A stretch of DNA of 64,000 nucleotides from Xanthobacteraceae bacterium (GTDB lineage Bacteria; Pseudomonadota; Alphaproteobacteria; Rhizobiales; Xanthobacteraceae), in contig JAQSWY010000020.1 of the NCBI GenBank assembly GCA_029266425.1, positions 19,221 to 83,220 on the forward strand, written 5' to 3'. Positions 16,643 through 25,845 of the stretch are shown here, piece after piece (position 1 is the stretch's first letter; every line of letters begins with the position of its first letter). The notes below the pieces were generated by a model. It was not told the DNA's origin, searched no databases, and saw nothing but the letters and a program-made list of their open reading frames with translations. The position numbers were made by a program, and so were the translations under genes.

Positions 16643-17995
16643 ATGCCCTATCAAGATCTGCGCGCCTTCCTGACTGCCTTGAAAAGTGCGGGTGAGCTCG
16701 TCGAAATCGAACGGCCGATCGCCCTCAAGTACGACATCGGCAAAGCCCTTGCCAAAGCCAGTTCCGTCCAGGGGCCGGCTTTGATGTTCAACCAGACGGG
16801 CACGGAGTTTCCGCTGGTGGCGGGCGCCTTCGGCAACCGCAGGCTGGCGCTTCTGGCCTTCGAGGCGACCGAGCAGACGATCCACGAGAAGGTGCTGAAC
16901 GGCATCGACAATCCGATCGGCCCGGTGGATTTCGAGGGAACGCCGCCGTGCCAGGACGTGGTGCTGACGGGTGATGAGATCGACGTCACCAAGCTGCCTG
17001 TTCCGACCTACAGTCCGAAGGATGGCGGGCCCTATATCACCGCCGGCATTGTTGTGTCGGAGAATCCCGAGACCGGCACTCCCGATATCGGCAACTACCG
17101 CTTCCAGGTCTTTGGTCCGAAGGAGCTGGGCTTGTTCTCGGCGCCGAACCATCGCTTCGGCAAGAACATCGCCCACGCGACGGAGATGGGGAAGGAACTG
17201 CATGCCGCGCTCGTGATCGGCGTCGATCCCATGACCATGTTCTCCTGCCAGGTCCAGTCCAGCGACAAGACCAATGACTGGTTCGTCGCCGGAGGCCTGC
17301 GCGGCGCGCCGGTCGAGCTTGCCAGGACCGTCAGCAATGGCCTGAAAGTTCCTGCGCACGCCGAGATCGTGATCGAGTTCACGGTCGATACCAAGAACCA
17401 GAAGATGGAAGGCCCGCTCGGCGAGTATACAGGCTACTACACGCCGGCTTCGCCGAAGCCGATTGCCCGGATCACCGCGATCACGCACCGGAAGGGCGCG
17501 ATCTTCCAGGGGCTGCTTACTGGAAAGCCGATCACAGAGAACCATGTGCTGAAGCAGATCCCGTTCGAGACCTCGATCCTGCGCCAGCTCCAGGGGCTTT
17601 TCCCAACGATCTCGGACCTCTCCATCAACAGCTCGGGCGGCGTCCAGGTCTATATCGTGATCGCCATGAAGCCGCGCTATGAGGGTGAGGCCAGGCAGGC
17701 GATCCTTGCCACCATGGCGTCCAACCTCCATCCCAAGTGGGTCATCGTCGTCGATCCCGATGTCGACATCCGCAACCCCGCCGAGGTCGAGTGGGCGCAG
17801 TCGTTCCGCGTCAAGCCCACGGAGGACGTCTTCATCGTCAATCGCACGGCCGCGGGCCCCCTCGACCCCTCCACCGATGGCGGCTTCTCCTCCTCGGTCG
17901 GTGTCGACGCGACCAAGCCGTTCGGTGTCGAGTTCCCCGAGGTTTCGGAAGTTCCGGGTTGGCGCGACTTCGATCTGCCGGAGATCAACAAGTAG
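16643..17995 (+). CDS. UbiD-family prFMN-dependent decarboxylase (short paralogue)
   Basis: A 450-residue UbiD-family enzyme. The catalytic motif MEGPLGEYTGYY carries both conserved glutamates, the conserved arginine lies in DIGNYRFQVFG, and the THRKGAIFQG segment follows. UbiD enzymes reversibly decarboxylate aromatic or unsaturated acids using prenylated FMN made by UbiX; no ubiX gene is in the window. I chose ATG 16643 over an in-frame TTG six bases earlier. It is convergent with a second UbiD gene whose sequence is clearly different, so the pair is not a recent duplication. Confidence 0.9.
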   Translation: MPYQDLRAFLTALKSAGELVEIERPIALKYDIGKALAKASSVQGPALMFNQTGTEFPLVAGAFGNRRLALLAFEATEQTIHEKVLNGIDNPIGPVDFEGTPPCQDVVLTGDEIDVTKLPVPTYSPKDGGPYITAGIVVSENPETGTPDIGNYRFQVFGPKELGLFSAPNHRFGKNIAHATEMGKELHAALVIGVDPMTMFSCQVQSSDKTNDWFVAGGLRGAPVELARTVSNGLKVPAHAEIVIEFTVDTKNQKMEGPLGEYTGYYTPASPKPIARITAITHRKGAIFQGLLTGKPITENHVLKQIPFETSILRQLQGLFPTISDLSINSSGGVQVYIVIAMKPRYEGEARQAILATMASNLHPKWVIVVDPDVDIRNPAEVEWAQSFRVKPTEDVFIVNRTAAGPLDPSTDGGFSSSVGVDATKPFGVEFPEVSEVPGWRDFDLPEINK

Positions 17996-18143
17996 TGTTG
18001 GAGGCGATCGCCCTCCAACTCTTGAAGAGAGGCAATTTACCATCTGACTGGAATCGCGATGCGCTCCCGGGCCGGTGGACTTGACCCTGGCGATGCTTAA
18101 CGGTTTGCTCGGAACGACCGGCCGCCGTAAGGACCGCTTGACC

Positions 18144-18182
18144 AAAAACGGCCACCGCACCGGCTGATGGCCGATGCGGTGG
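18144..18182 (-). terminator. Rho-independent terminator of the long UbiD gene
   Basis: CCACCGCA (18152-18159) pairs perfectly with TGCGGTGG (18175-18182), with an inner GGC/GCC pairing. On the minus strand the stem is followed by GGCCG and five T (the A-run 18144-18148 on the plus strand). It lies 50 bases beyond the UbiD stop at 18232. Confidence 0.7.
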
Positions 18183-18231
18183 GAGCTCCTCGTGGGTCCG
18201 GGACTGAAAACCGGTCAGTCCGTTATGCGGA

Positions 18232-19869
18232 TCAGGCCGGCGTGGGCGCGACGTGCTTTGGGTCGAAGTTGGACGGCGCCCGGGGCTTGGCCTCGTAGGC
18301 AAACGGTCCGTCCGAGAACGTGTAGCGATACCACGGAGCGTCGTCGGTCCGGCCGAGGCGGTGACGCAGGTTGCCGAAGGCGCGGTAGATCACCGGATAG
18401 GGCTGGCCGTGATAGTTGGCGAGGATCTCGCGCCAGGACTTGGGAGCGGTCTTGATGAACGCCTCCATGTCCGCCGTGAGCGCCTCTTCCGTCATGGCGA
18501 CGACGCCGGCCGGAGGTTCGCCGAGATCGCAGACCGTGCTCCGGACGAACTCGTTCGGATTCCAGTCCGGGCCGATCGGGATCGTGCAATCCATGCCGAT
18601 CTTAGAAGCGATGCCCGGAGGATTGCTCTTGGGGTCCACCGTCATGGTGTTGCAGCCGTTGATCATGACAGTGTCACGATCCGGCATGTAGCGGAACGCC
18701 ATCGCGGCGAGCACCGCCTGGTCGTCCCAGATGTCCACGTCCTCGTTGAACACCATGGCGATCTTGGGCAGGCCCTGCTTGGAGCAGGTGAGCATGATGC
18801 CCAGCGCCTGCTTGGCATCGCCGCCCCCCAGCGGGTTGATCTTGGCATAGGCGATGTTGGACAGGCCGCCCGCAGGAGAGCGTACCTCCTTCACGTCGAT
18901 GCCGCCCTGCTTCAGCGCGCCGAACAGGTCCGCCTCGATGGCCGGGAGCTGGAGCATGTTGTCGGTGAACCAGGGGCGCAGCCCGCCGATGGTGCCGTGC
19001 TGGAAGATGGCCCCCTTGCGGTGGGTCATCGCCTTCACCTTGAGGCGGTAATTGTGCTTGAGGCCACCGCCGTACATCCCGGTGAACTCGCCATAGGGGC
19101 CCTCGTCGAAGGACAGACCTTCGGACGCCATCAGCTCGCACTCGAGGACGAGTTCAGCATTGGCCGGCACCACCAGGTCGATGGTCTCGCACTTCACCAT
19201 CTTCGCGGGCGCGCCATAGAAGCTGCCGAGCACCTCGAAGTCGTCGGTGTCGACGGGCACGCCCACGAGGCACGAGATCTTGTCCAGGATCGGCCCGCCG
19301 ATGACGATGGCCACTTCCAGGTTCTGACCCTTGGCCGCCGCCGCCATGGCGTTGATGCGCTGGCGGTGGGAGGTGCAGGTCATGTCCACCGACTTCTCGT
19401 TCTTCGAGCGGAACATGGAGCGGTAGACGCCCCAGTCATAGACGCCCGTGTCGGGGTGCTTGCTGATGAACAGGTTGTCGTTGGTGTAGGCGTGGCCGTC
19501 CCGGTCATGGTGCAGGAACATGGGCAGGCGCGTGAGATCCACCTCGTCGCCCTTTAGGATGACCTCCTTGCAGGGAGCGGTCTCCACGGTTTCCCACTTC
19601 ACCCGCCCCTTGGCCTTCTCGACCATCTTGAGGCCGGTCCTGGTCCTGTCGCACTCCATCGCCCAGGCATACATGTCCTGGTTCGAATAGGCGTTCAGAA
19701 GGACAGAGAACTCGCTGTCGATAATCTTCTCGACCAGGATCGCCTTGGTGGGGTTGGCCTCCATGATCTTGGGGATCTGGTCGACCCGGGTCGCGTCCTT
19801 GATACGGACGAGAAAGCCCGCGGCGTCCAGGGCCGCGACGAAATCGGGAAGGGACTGCTGGGAAGCCAT
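18232..19869 (-). CDS. UbiD-family prFMN-dependent (de)carboxylase (long paralogue)
   Basis: A 545-residue UbiD-family enzyme. The catalytic segment FDEGPYGEFTGMYGGG has both glutamates, the conserved arginine is in YDWGVYRSMF, and THRKGAIFQHGTIGG follows. It is about 95 residues longer than the neighbouring paralogue, with an extended C-terminus (from about 440) that includes WREILANYHGQPYPVIYRAF. It lies 24 bases after a SRPBCC gene on the same strand, so they form an operon. Relatives include phenylphosphate carboxylase and other aromatic (de)carboxylase subunits; the real substrate is unknown. Confidence 0.88.
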   Translation of the reverse strand: MASQQSLPDFVAALDAAGFLVRIKDATRVDQIPKIMEANPTKAILVEKIIDSEFSVLLNAYSNQDMYAWAMECDRTRTGLKMVEKAKGRVKWETVETAPCKEVILKGDEVDLTRLPMFLHHDRDGHAYTNDNLFISKHPDTGVYDWGVYRSMFRSKNEKSVDMTCTSHRQRINAMAAAAKGQNLEVAIVIGGPILDKISCLVGVPVDTDDFEVLGSFYGAPAKMVKCETIDLVVPANAELVLECELMASEGLSFDEGPYGEFTGMYGGGLKHNYRLKVKAMTHRKGAIFQHGTIGGLRPWFTDNMLQLPAIEADLFGALKQGGIDVKEVRSPAGGLSNIAYAKINPLGGGDAKQALGIMLTCSKQGLPKIAMVFNEDVDIWDDQAVLAAMAFRYMPDRDTVMINGCNTMTVDPKSNPPGIASKIGMDCTIPIGPDWNPNEFVRSTVCDLGEPPAGVVAMTEEALTADMEAFIKTAPKSWREILANYHGQPYPVIYRAFGNLRHRLGRTDDAPWYRYTFSDGPFAYEAKPRAPSNFDPKHVAPTPA

Positions 19870-19893
19870 GATGAGCTCGCTGCGTTCGGGAGA

Positions 19894-20316
19894 TCAGGAA
19901 TAGGACTTCGCGGGCTTGCCGCCCTCGGCCACCTCGCGGAGGTGGTGCAGCAGCATGCCCCAGAGAGCGTTGCACTTGGCGAAATTGCCTTCCTGATGCG
20001 GCCACCCGCTATGCGAGAAGCCGACGAGGACACGGCTGTCCCCCGGGCTGCTCAGCGCGAACTCCGCAGTGGTCCCCTGCGCGTCGCCCGGCCCCGAGAT
20101 GCATTCCCAGACGATCAGCTTCGGGTCGTCCGCCGTCACCTTCCAGACGAAATCCGGGCCGTCCTCATAGGACAGCGACCACTGGTTCACGACATCCGTG
20201 TCGGACACCTTTGCCCGCGTCCAATCCGACAGACCATCCAAGGTCATGAGCATCGCCCGGACCTTGTCTATATTGGCGTTTATTTTGATTTCATGACGAA
20301 GAGAATACTTAGTCAT
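19894..20316 (-). CDS. SRPBCC-family protein, UbiD operon partner
   Basis: A 140-residue protein with the helix-grip pattern of SRPBCC/START-like folds: HEIKINANIDKVRAMLMTLD, LSYEDGPDFVWKVTADDPK, LIVWECISGPGDA and the long C-terminal helix ending GMLLHHLREVAEGG. I chose ATG 20316, preceded by GGGG; an ATG 12 bases upstream is possible. Such proteins bind hydrophobic or aromatic ligands. Being the first gene before the long UbiD enzyme, it may hold substrate or act as a small subunit, by analogy with the small gamma/delta subunits of phenylphosphate carboxylase. No sequence proof exists for that role. Confidence 0.72.
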   Translation of the reverse strand: MTKYSLRHEIKINANIDKVRAMLMTLDGLSDWTRAKVSDTDVVNQWSLSYEDGPDFVWKVTADDPKLIVWECISGPGDAQGTTAEFALSSPGDSRVLVGFSHSGWPHQEGNFAKCNALWGMLLHHLREVAEGGKPAKSYS

Positions 20317-20544
20317 CGTCCGCCCCATGTTTCCAGGCAAAAATATGATGGCCGGAGCAAAGGCGAATTCTTTAATCATGTCAACGTGAAACGCGTTGAT
20401 AGCGAAGAGTTCACCTCGCCGCGTCAGCCGCGATCGCCGTGCCATACTGAACGCATCGACGCGGCTGGGCCGGATCGCGCCATATGCTGTCTCAACGAAA
20501 ACCGGATGCTGGCTGGTGATGGTCGAGCGAATATCAAAGAAGCG

Positions 20545-20840
20545 CCGTTCGAGGGCGCCGTGCCGTCTGGATTCGCTTATCTCAGGACTGCCCCGGGGTG
20601 TTTCCAGGCGACGCCGAGGATAATTCCTTGCAGAGGATCAGGCGCTTCCGGAACGACGTGAGGATCAATGCGAACCTGCCGGGCGCACGGCACACTTTCG
20701 CCTGGCTGATGATGGCGGGCGGCATGAGCCTGCCGATAATTGGCAAGCCGCTCGGCCACGCGCAGGCGCGTTGACCGCGCAGCGATACGTCCACCTCTTC
20801 GACGATTCGCTCAGGCGAAGCTCGAGGAGGTGGACGAGGT
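20545..20840 (+). pseudogene. Phage-type integrase C-terminal remnant
   Basis: One open frame reads VFPGDAEDNSLQRIRRF, then GARHTFAWLMMAGGMSLPII and GKPLGHAQAR, meeting a TGA at about 20773. One lost base later the frame continues as LTAQRYVHLFDDSLR. These are the C-terminal catalytic boxes of phage-type tyrosine integrases: HTFA box arginine, LGH histidine and the RYVHL tyrosine. The N-terminal half is absent. It records a lost prophage or genomic island beside the UbiD block. Confidence 0.75.
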
Positions 20841-20912
20841 GCTCAAGCCGACGCGTTCCAGTCGACTTTTTCCATGTCCCGCTGCGCTTTTCGTGCGGTG
20901 CGCCCTTTCTCC

Positions 20913-21911
20913 TCAGGTTAGGCCGGGTCTAGGCCGTCCCGCTTCCGGGTCTTCGTATCGACCTCCCCTCCGATCGACTTCCAAGGTGAAGACGTCCGGA
21001 CGGTTGTAGTGGCCGGCGAAATCCTGGAGCAATTTCGACCCGATCCATAAGTCGAGATCGAGGTCCGCGTAAATAATCCCCTCGGTGCCGCTGGGAAGCG
21101 GGGCCGCGAGGATTTCCATGCCTGGCGACACGATGACCGATCCGCCGTCTGCGATACCGGCGCTCAAGTCTTCCTGCGGCTTGCTCGTCATCTTCGCAAG
21201 CTCTTTATAGAAGTCGTGGTCAATAACACCGCATGCGCTTATGACAAATGCTTTCGACATCAGCGCGAAATGCCGGGCAGTAAGGAGGGATATTTCAGCC
21301 AGATCGGGTGCGCCATGGCCTACCATTATGAAATGCGGAGGCCAACTCATCGCGTGAATCCTGGGCCCACGCGAGATGATGTCAAAACCTGCCAAGGGAT
21401 TCGAGTTCTCCGAACATGCCAACGCGCTCAACGGGCCGAACGGCGTGTCGACAACGGTCAGCGTGTCACCCCAACCGCCCCAGTGGACCATCCGCTCATA
21501 CCCGGTAGGAGTCAGCTTCTGATGCTTGCCGACCAGTTGACCATCCGGTGCGAAAAAGAGTTGAGTGTTGAACATGGACCCGGAATTCGTTCGCGAACGC
21601 TCGCACACGCCGATAACCACATAGCAATTCGCATTCCGAGCGGCCTCGCCGAGCTTGGCAGTCTCTGGACCGGGAACATCGATGGCACTCTTGTACAACC
21701 GCACGTTAAGGTCGTTCAGCTCCTTCGATGCGGCCGGCAGGAACTGAAACCAAGCCGGATAAGCTGAAATGAAGCATTCCGGAAAGACGACTACCTGAGC
21801 AGAGTTTCTGCCGGCCTCACGGATCAGGTCGCATGCCTTTTCAGTGGTGGCGGCGCTATCGAGAGTGATCGGTGACGCCTGCACGGCCGCGCCGCGAACT
21901 ACTTGTTTCAC
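20913..21911 (-). CDS. Nitrilase
   Basis: A 332-residue carbon-nitrogen hydrolase. The catalytic triad is visible: Glu in VVVFPECFISAYP, Lys in GKHQKLTPT and the nucleophilic Cys in ALACSENSNPLAGF. The usual nitrilase CWE motif reads C-S-E here. The C-terminal GHYNRPDVFTLEVDRR is typical of nitrilases. I chose GTG 21911 (AGGAC upstream; KQVVRGAAVQASPITL fits the family N-terminus) rather than the start 39 codons earlier. It converts nitriles to carboxylate and ammonia. It sits alone between remnants of broken genes and could be part of acquired DNA. Confidence 0.85.
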   Translation of the reverse strand: MKQVVRGAAVQASPITLDSAATTEKACDLIREAGRNSAQVVVFPECFISAYPAWFQFLPAASKELNDLNVRLYKSAIDVPGPETAKLGEAARNANCYVVIGVCERSRTNSGSMFNTQLFFAPDGQLVGKHQKLTPTGYERMVHWGGWGDTLTVVDTPFGPLSALACSENSNPLAGFDIISRGPRIHAMSWPPHFIMVGHGAPDLAEISLLTARHFALMSKAFVISACGVIDHDFYKELAKMTSKPQEDLSAGIADGGSVIVSPGMEILAAPLPSGTEGIIYADLDLDLWIGSKLLQDFAGHYNRPDVFTLEVDRRGGRYEDPEAGRPRPGLT

Positions 21912-22029
21912 GATCGTCCTACTTTCGTTAACATCTGCCGCAGAATACCTACCATTAGGCACGGTCGCCGGGCGAACGCAAGCGGGGTGAGGGAAGGGCG
22001 CTAGCGGGTCGTCACCGCCCTTGCGCACC

Positions 22030-22270
22030 CGCGAGGGCGGTCGAGCCAGCGCAGGGCGGAAATATCGGCGATCGTGAAGTTATCGCCGACGACGAATTTC
22101 CGGGCCGGCGAGATGATCAGAGCAACACGACCGCCGAATAGTTACGAGCAGGTCCTCACCCTCGAGCCAGTCGAGATAGGCTTCGATCCGCGACGACGTC
22201 AGGAGACCCCGGATGTCGCCCTTTCCGAGATGGTGAAGTTTGAGCTCCGGCGCCGAGGGCTGAAGGCGGA
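22030..22270 (-). pseudogene. Glutathione S-transferase C-terminal remnant
   Basis: On the minus strand two frames together give RIEAYLDWLEGEDLL (about 22190-22140) and, after a frame change near 22110, KFVVGDNFTIADISALRWLD. The latter is the N-capping-box motif (FTIADI) of the alpha-helical GST C-terminal domain. The N-terminal thioredoxin-like domain is not found. The fragment cannot encode a functional enzyme. Confidence 0.55.
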
Positions 22271-22582
22271 CCGCCGCTGAAGAATTCGGCTGATCCATAT
22301 GTCAGAAACCTGCGTAGATGTATTTTCTGCAGCGTGGTCGAAAATACTCTGGATGCTGGCGCCTTGGGACGCGAGGTGCAGTTACGCCGATCCGTGAACG
22401 ATGCGCGGATCACTGGCGTTAGCGAACCGGCACCGCTGATCCCCGCCGCTCCTCTGCGCGTTCATGCCCGGCGCCAAGCGGTGCATAAGCGTACAGAGCC
22501 GGTGTCGCGAAATGGCGAACCCCGCCTGGCGGCTGGAGGGCCAAAAGCGGCCCGCGGTGACCTTTCGGATTTATTAGCCGGA

Positions 22583-23290
22583 TCAGAATCTGGGCCTGAG
22601 ATCGTTAGCGGCGAGCGCAGCGCCGGCCGCTTCGAGAACCCTTCGCAAGCCCGCACCGCACCGCCGGCCAGTCTCTTCGGGTGGGAGCCGGTCAGCCTCG
22701 TCGGAGAACACCTCTGGCCCCACCTCCTGCAACCCCTTCTCCACCAGGATCTCAAGAATCTTCACCAGAGGCAGCTCACCCTCGCCCGGGAACATCCGGT
22801 AGCGCACCGTGTCCTCAAACAGCGTCGCTCCGCGGATCACGCGGGTGGCGTCTGAAACTTGAGCGGCGCGCAGAAACCGGCTCGGTATGGCTCGCAGCAG
22901 ATCAAGGTCGAGCTTGCCGCGCGGAAAATGCCAAGTGTCGATCATCAGGCCCGAATTGGCTCGATCGGCGTCACGCACGATGGCCCAGGCATCTTCCAGA
23001 TTTGGCAGGCCCAGAACGGCATGAATTCGACATCGACGCGAATCCCAGCCGCCGCTGCCCGGTCGCAGAGCGCACCGAATCCATCGACCAGCCGCGGATA
23101 GGGGACAGCGCCGACCTCATGTCCCGCCACGGCCAGCATGCTAACGAGGCCGAGCCTGCCGCAGATCTCGAAACAGGTGTCCGCGTCAATGTCGAAGCGC
23201 GCCCGGAGCTGGGCATTCACTTCGTTGGGCACGCGACGGGGCTCGTCAATCGTGAAAACTTCGCGACCTACCCCGGCTGGCGCCACTGAT
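22583..23290 (-). pseudogene. Sugar phosphate isomerase/epimerase (TIM barrel), frameshifted and truncated
   Basis: The upstream frame gives VFTIDEPRRV, RLVDGFGALCDRAAAAGIRV and DVEFMPFW. A one-base loss near 23,017 moves the reading to GLPNLEDAWAIVRDADRANS, then GLMIDTWHFPRG and FPGEGELPLVKILEIL. Together they form the central and C-terminal parts of an AP-endonuclease-2-like sugar isomerase/epimerase, with metal-site segments VEFMPF and DTWH. The N-terminal barrel strands are missing. The region 23,291-23,457 holds nothing recognisable. Confidence 0.65.
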
Positions 23291-23457
23291 TTCACTCCGG
23301 GCGCGTCGCGGGAGCCGGCGCCCGGCCAGAATGAGCGGCCGCCGCGCGAGGCGACGGCCATCGGTCAAGCAAATAGAGACAGCAATGGCAATCACCATCC
23401 TGAAGGCGGGCAAGTGAAGCGCGGAGCAGGAAACCGGGGGGATGACGCCTTCCAAAA

Positions 23458-24396
23458 CTAAAGGTGCGACTTCGCCAGGAGCATGTGGACGCCCTTGTTG
23501 CCGTCCACCATCTGCGTCACCCTTAGGTTCCCGGCGAGCGAGCACAGCATATAGGCTTGGTTGCGGGTGAGATTGGTGCGCAGGCAAATGTGCTTCACCA
23601 TCTCCCGCGTCGCCTGTCGCGCCGCATCGTCAAGATCTTCGTCGAGGCCGATCGACATCAGGTGCGTCGCGCTCTCGCCGAACGGCCAGTCGAGCTCCAT
23701 GTCCTTGCGCACGGTGAGCCGAAAGGTGCCGGTCACCCCGGTCTCCAGCGCGGTGATGCACACCTCGCCGTCGCCTTGGACGCCATGACCGTCGCCGGCG
23801 AAGAACAGCGCGCCCTCGTTGAAAACGGGCAGATAGAGCGTGGTCCCCGCCCGTAGCTCCTTATTGTCCATATTGCCGCCGAAGGCGCGCGGCACCGGCG
23901 AGCCGCAGCGGCCCCAGGCGGGGGGAGGGGCGGTGGCGATGATGCCGAAGAACGGATCGAGCGGGATCATCGAGCCCCACGGCATGACGCAGACATTGCG
24001 CGCATGGTCGACTCGTGGGTGGATGGTCTCGTATTCGGTGAACTCGTCCGGCAGCGTGCCGAGCAGCGGCAGGATGGAGACGAAGCCCCAGTCCTGGCGA
24101 ACCTTCACGTCGATGATGTCGACCTGCAGCGCGTCGCCGGGTCTGGCGCCCTTCACATAGACCGGTCCGGTGATGAAATGCGGCCCCGGCCCCTGCGGCA
24201 GTGTGTCGAGCGCCGTCATGTAATCGGCCGGCACCAGCGAGAGGTCGTCGGGCAGCGTCTCCTTGCCGCCGGCCGGGAAGGAATGCAGCGTCACCACGTC
24301 GCCGGACGCCACCTCCAGCACCGGCGGCGTCGTGCTGTCGAGATAGCCCCAGACCATGTTTTCCGGGGTTGCGGGGATTTCAAAGCGGCGCGACAT
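23458..24396 (-). CDS. fmdA: Formamidase/acetamidase (FmdA/AmdA family), copy 1
   Basis: A 312-residue FmdA_AmdA-family amidase with the conserved segments GPVYVKGARPGDALQVDI, FFAGDGHGVQGDGEV and RTNLTRNQAYMLCSLAGNL. Members hydrolyse short aliphatic amides (formamide, acetamide) to acid and ammonia and are zinc-dependent, unrelated to nitrilases. It is the last gene of the urtABCDE operon, 26 bases after urtE, so imported amide would be hydrolysed at once. A second, divergent copy lies at 33.8 kb. Confidence 0.9.
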   Translation of the reverse strand: MSRRFEIPATPENMVWGYLDSTTPPVLEVASGDVVTLHSFPAGGKETLPDDLSLVPADYMTALDTLPQGPGPHFITGPVYVKGARPGDALQVDIIDVKVRQDWGFVSILPLLGTLPDEFTEYETIHPRVDHARNVCVMPWGSMIPLDPFFGIIATAPPPAWGRCGSPVPRAFGGNMDNKELRAGTTLYLPVFNEGALFFAGDGHGVQGDGEVCITALETGVTGTFRLTVRKDMELDWPFGESATHLMSIGLDEDLDDAARQATREMVKHICLRTNLTRNQAYMLCSLAGNLRVTQMVDGNKGVHMLLAKSHL

Positions 24397-24421
24397 GGCA
24401 AGCTCCTGCGGTGCTCTCGTT

Positions 24422-25114
24422 TCAGACGGCGATGTGACGGGTGAGATGCTCGCGGCTCATCGCCTCGGCGCGCCCGGCCTCGATGATGGTGCCGCGCGAG
24501 AGGATGAGGAAGGCGTCGGCGACGTCGATGGCGAAGTCGAGATACTGCTCCACGAGAAGGATGGAGATGCGCCCCTTCAGCGAGGTCAGCACCTCCTTGA
24601 TGGCGGCGACGATATTGGGCTGGATGCCCTCGGTCGGCTCGTCGAGGATCAGCAGCTTCGGCTCCGTGACCAGTGCACGGGCGATGGCGAGCTGCTGCTG
24701 CTGGCCGCCGGAGAGCGCGCCACCGGAGCGCTTCCACATCTCACGCAGCACCGGGAACACGCCGATCGCATCCTCCATCGCCGCGGTGCCATAGGTGCCG
24801 TGGGCGCGGGCGGCGGCTTCGATATTCTCGCCCACCGTCAGCTCGGAGAAGATCTCGCGTCCCTGCGGCACGTAAGCCAGCCCGGCATGGGACCGCCGGT
24901 TCGGCGACCAGGAGGTGGCATCCAACTCATCCAGCAGCACGCGGCCGGAGGTGGGGGCGAGTACGCCCATAATGCATTTCAAGAGCGTGGTCTTGCCGGC
25001 GCCGTTGCGGCCCAGCACCGCCATGCATTCGCCGGGCGCGATGGTGAGGTCAACGTGGCGCAGCACCTGGGCCGAGCCGTAATGCTGGTCGAGCGCTTCG
25101 ACACGGAACTGCAT
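24422..25114 (-). CDS. urtE: Urea/amide ABC transporter ATPase UrtE
   Basis: A 230-residue branched-chain (HAAT)-type ATPase: Walker A LGRNGAGKTTLLKCIMG, signature LSGGQQQQLAIARAL, Walker B LLILDEPTEGIQPN. The PTEGIQPN form after Walker B is characteristic of UrtE. Only two bases separate it from urtD. It energises the UrtBC permease with UrtD. With an adjacent formamidase, the system could equally be an FmdDEF-type amide importer. Confidence 0.9.
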   Translation of the reverse strand: MQFRVEALDQHYGSAQVLRHVDLTIAPGECMAVLGRNGAGKTTLLKCIMGVLAPTSGRVLLDELDATSWSPNRRSHAGLAYVPQGREIFSELTVGENIEAAARAHGTYGTAAMEDAIGVFPVLREMWKRSGGALSGGQQQQLAIARALVTEPKLLILDEPTEGIQPNIVAAIKEVLTSLKGRISILLVEQYLDFAIDVADAFLILSRGTIIEAGRAEAMSREHLTRHIAV

Positions 25115-25116
25115 GC

Positions 25117-25845
25117 TCAGCGCCCCAGATAGACTTCGACTACGCTCTCGTCGGCCCGGACCTTGTCCATGGAGCCTTCGAACAGCGTGCGTCCTTCATG
25201 GAGCACGGTGACGCGGTCGGCGATGAGCTCGACGAAGTCCATGTCGTGCTCCACCACCACGATGGCGCGGTCCGGGCGCTTCAGCGAGCGCACGAGCGCG
25301 GCGGTGCGCGCGGTCTCCTCGTCGGTGAGGCCTGCGACCGGCTCGTCCAGCATCAACACCCTGGGATCGGAGGCGAGCACCATGCCGATCTCCAGCCATT
25401 GCTTCTGGCCGTGGCTGAGCTCACCCGCCATGCGGGCGGCCTGCTCGGTGAGGCCGACGATCTCCAGCACCTCGGCGACGCGGGCCTCCAGCGCCGGACC
25501 TTCATACTTCCGGCGGAATCCGGCTTCAGTGCCGATCTCAATGTGCTGGCGCACGGTGAGTCCCTCGAACACGCTCGGCTTCTGGAACTTGCGGCGGATG
25601 CCGGCGCGGGCGATGGCGGATTCGCTCTGCCTTGTGATGTCGAGCGTGTCGCCGAACAGCACGCGGCCGTCCTTCGGGCGCGTGATGCCGGAGATGACAT
25701 CGAGCAGCGTGGTTTTGCCGGCGCCGTTCGGGCCGATCACCGCGCGCACCTCGCCATAGTCGATGGCGAGCGACAGGTCGTTGATGGCGCGGAAGCTGCC
25801 GAACTGAACCGTCAGTCCGTCGACCAGGAGCGCGACGCCGGCCAT
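25117..25845 (-). CDS. urtD: Urea/amide ABC transporter ATPase UrtD
   Basis: A 242-residue ATPase with Walker A IGPNGAGKTTLLDVISG, the UrtD-type signature LSHGQKQWLEIGMVL and Walker B VLMLDEPVAGLTDEE. I chose ATG 25845, which shares a base with the urtC stop (TGATG); the longer upstream frame is antisense-like. It partners UrtE. Confidence 0.9.
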   Translation of the reverse strand: MAGVALLVDGLTVQFGSFRAINDLSLAIDYGEVRAVIGPNGAGKTTLLDVISGITRPKDGRVLFGDTLDITRQSESAIARAGIRRKFQKPSVFEGLTVRQHIEIGTEAGFRRKYEGPALEARVAEVLEIVGLTEQAARMAGELSHGQKQWLEIGMVLASDPRVLMLDEPVAGLTDEETARTAALVRSLKRPDRAIVVVEHDMDFVELIADRVTVLHEGRTLFEGSMDKVRADESVVEVYLGR

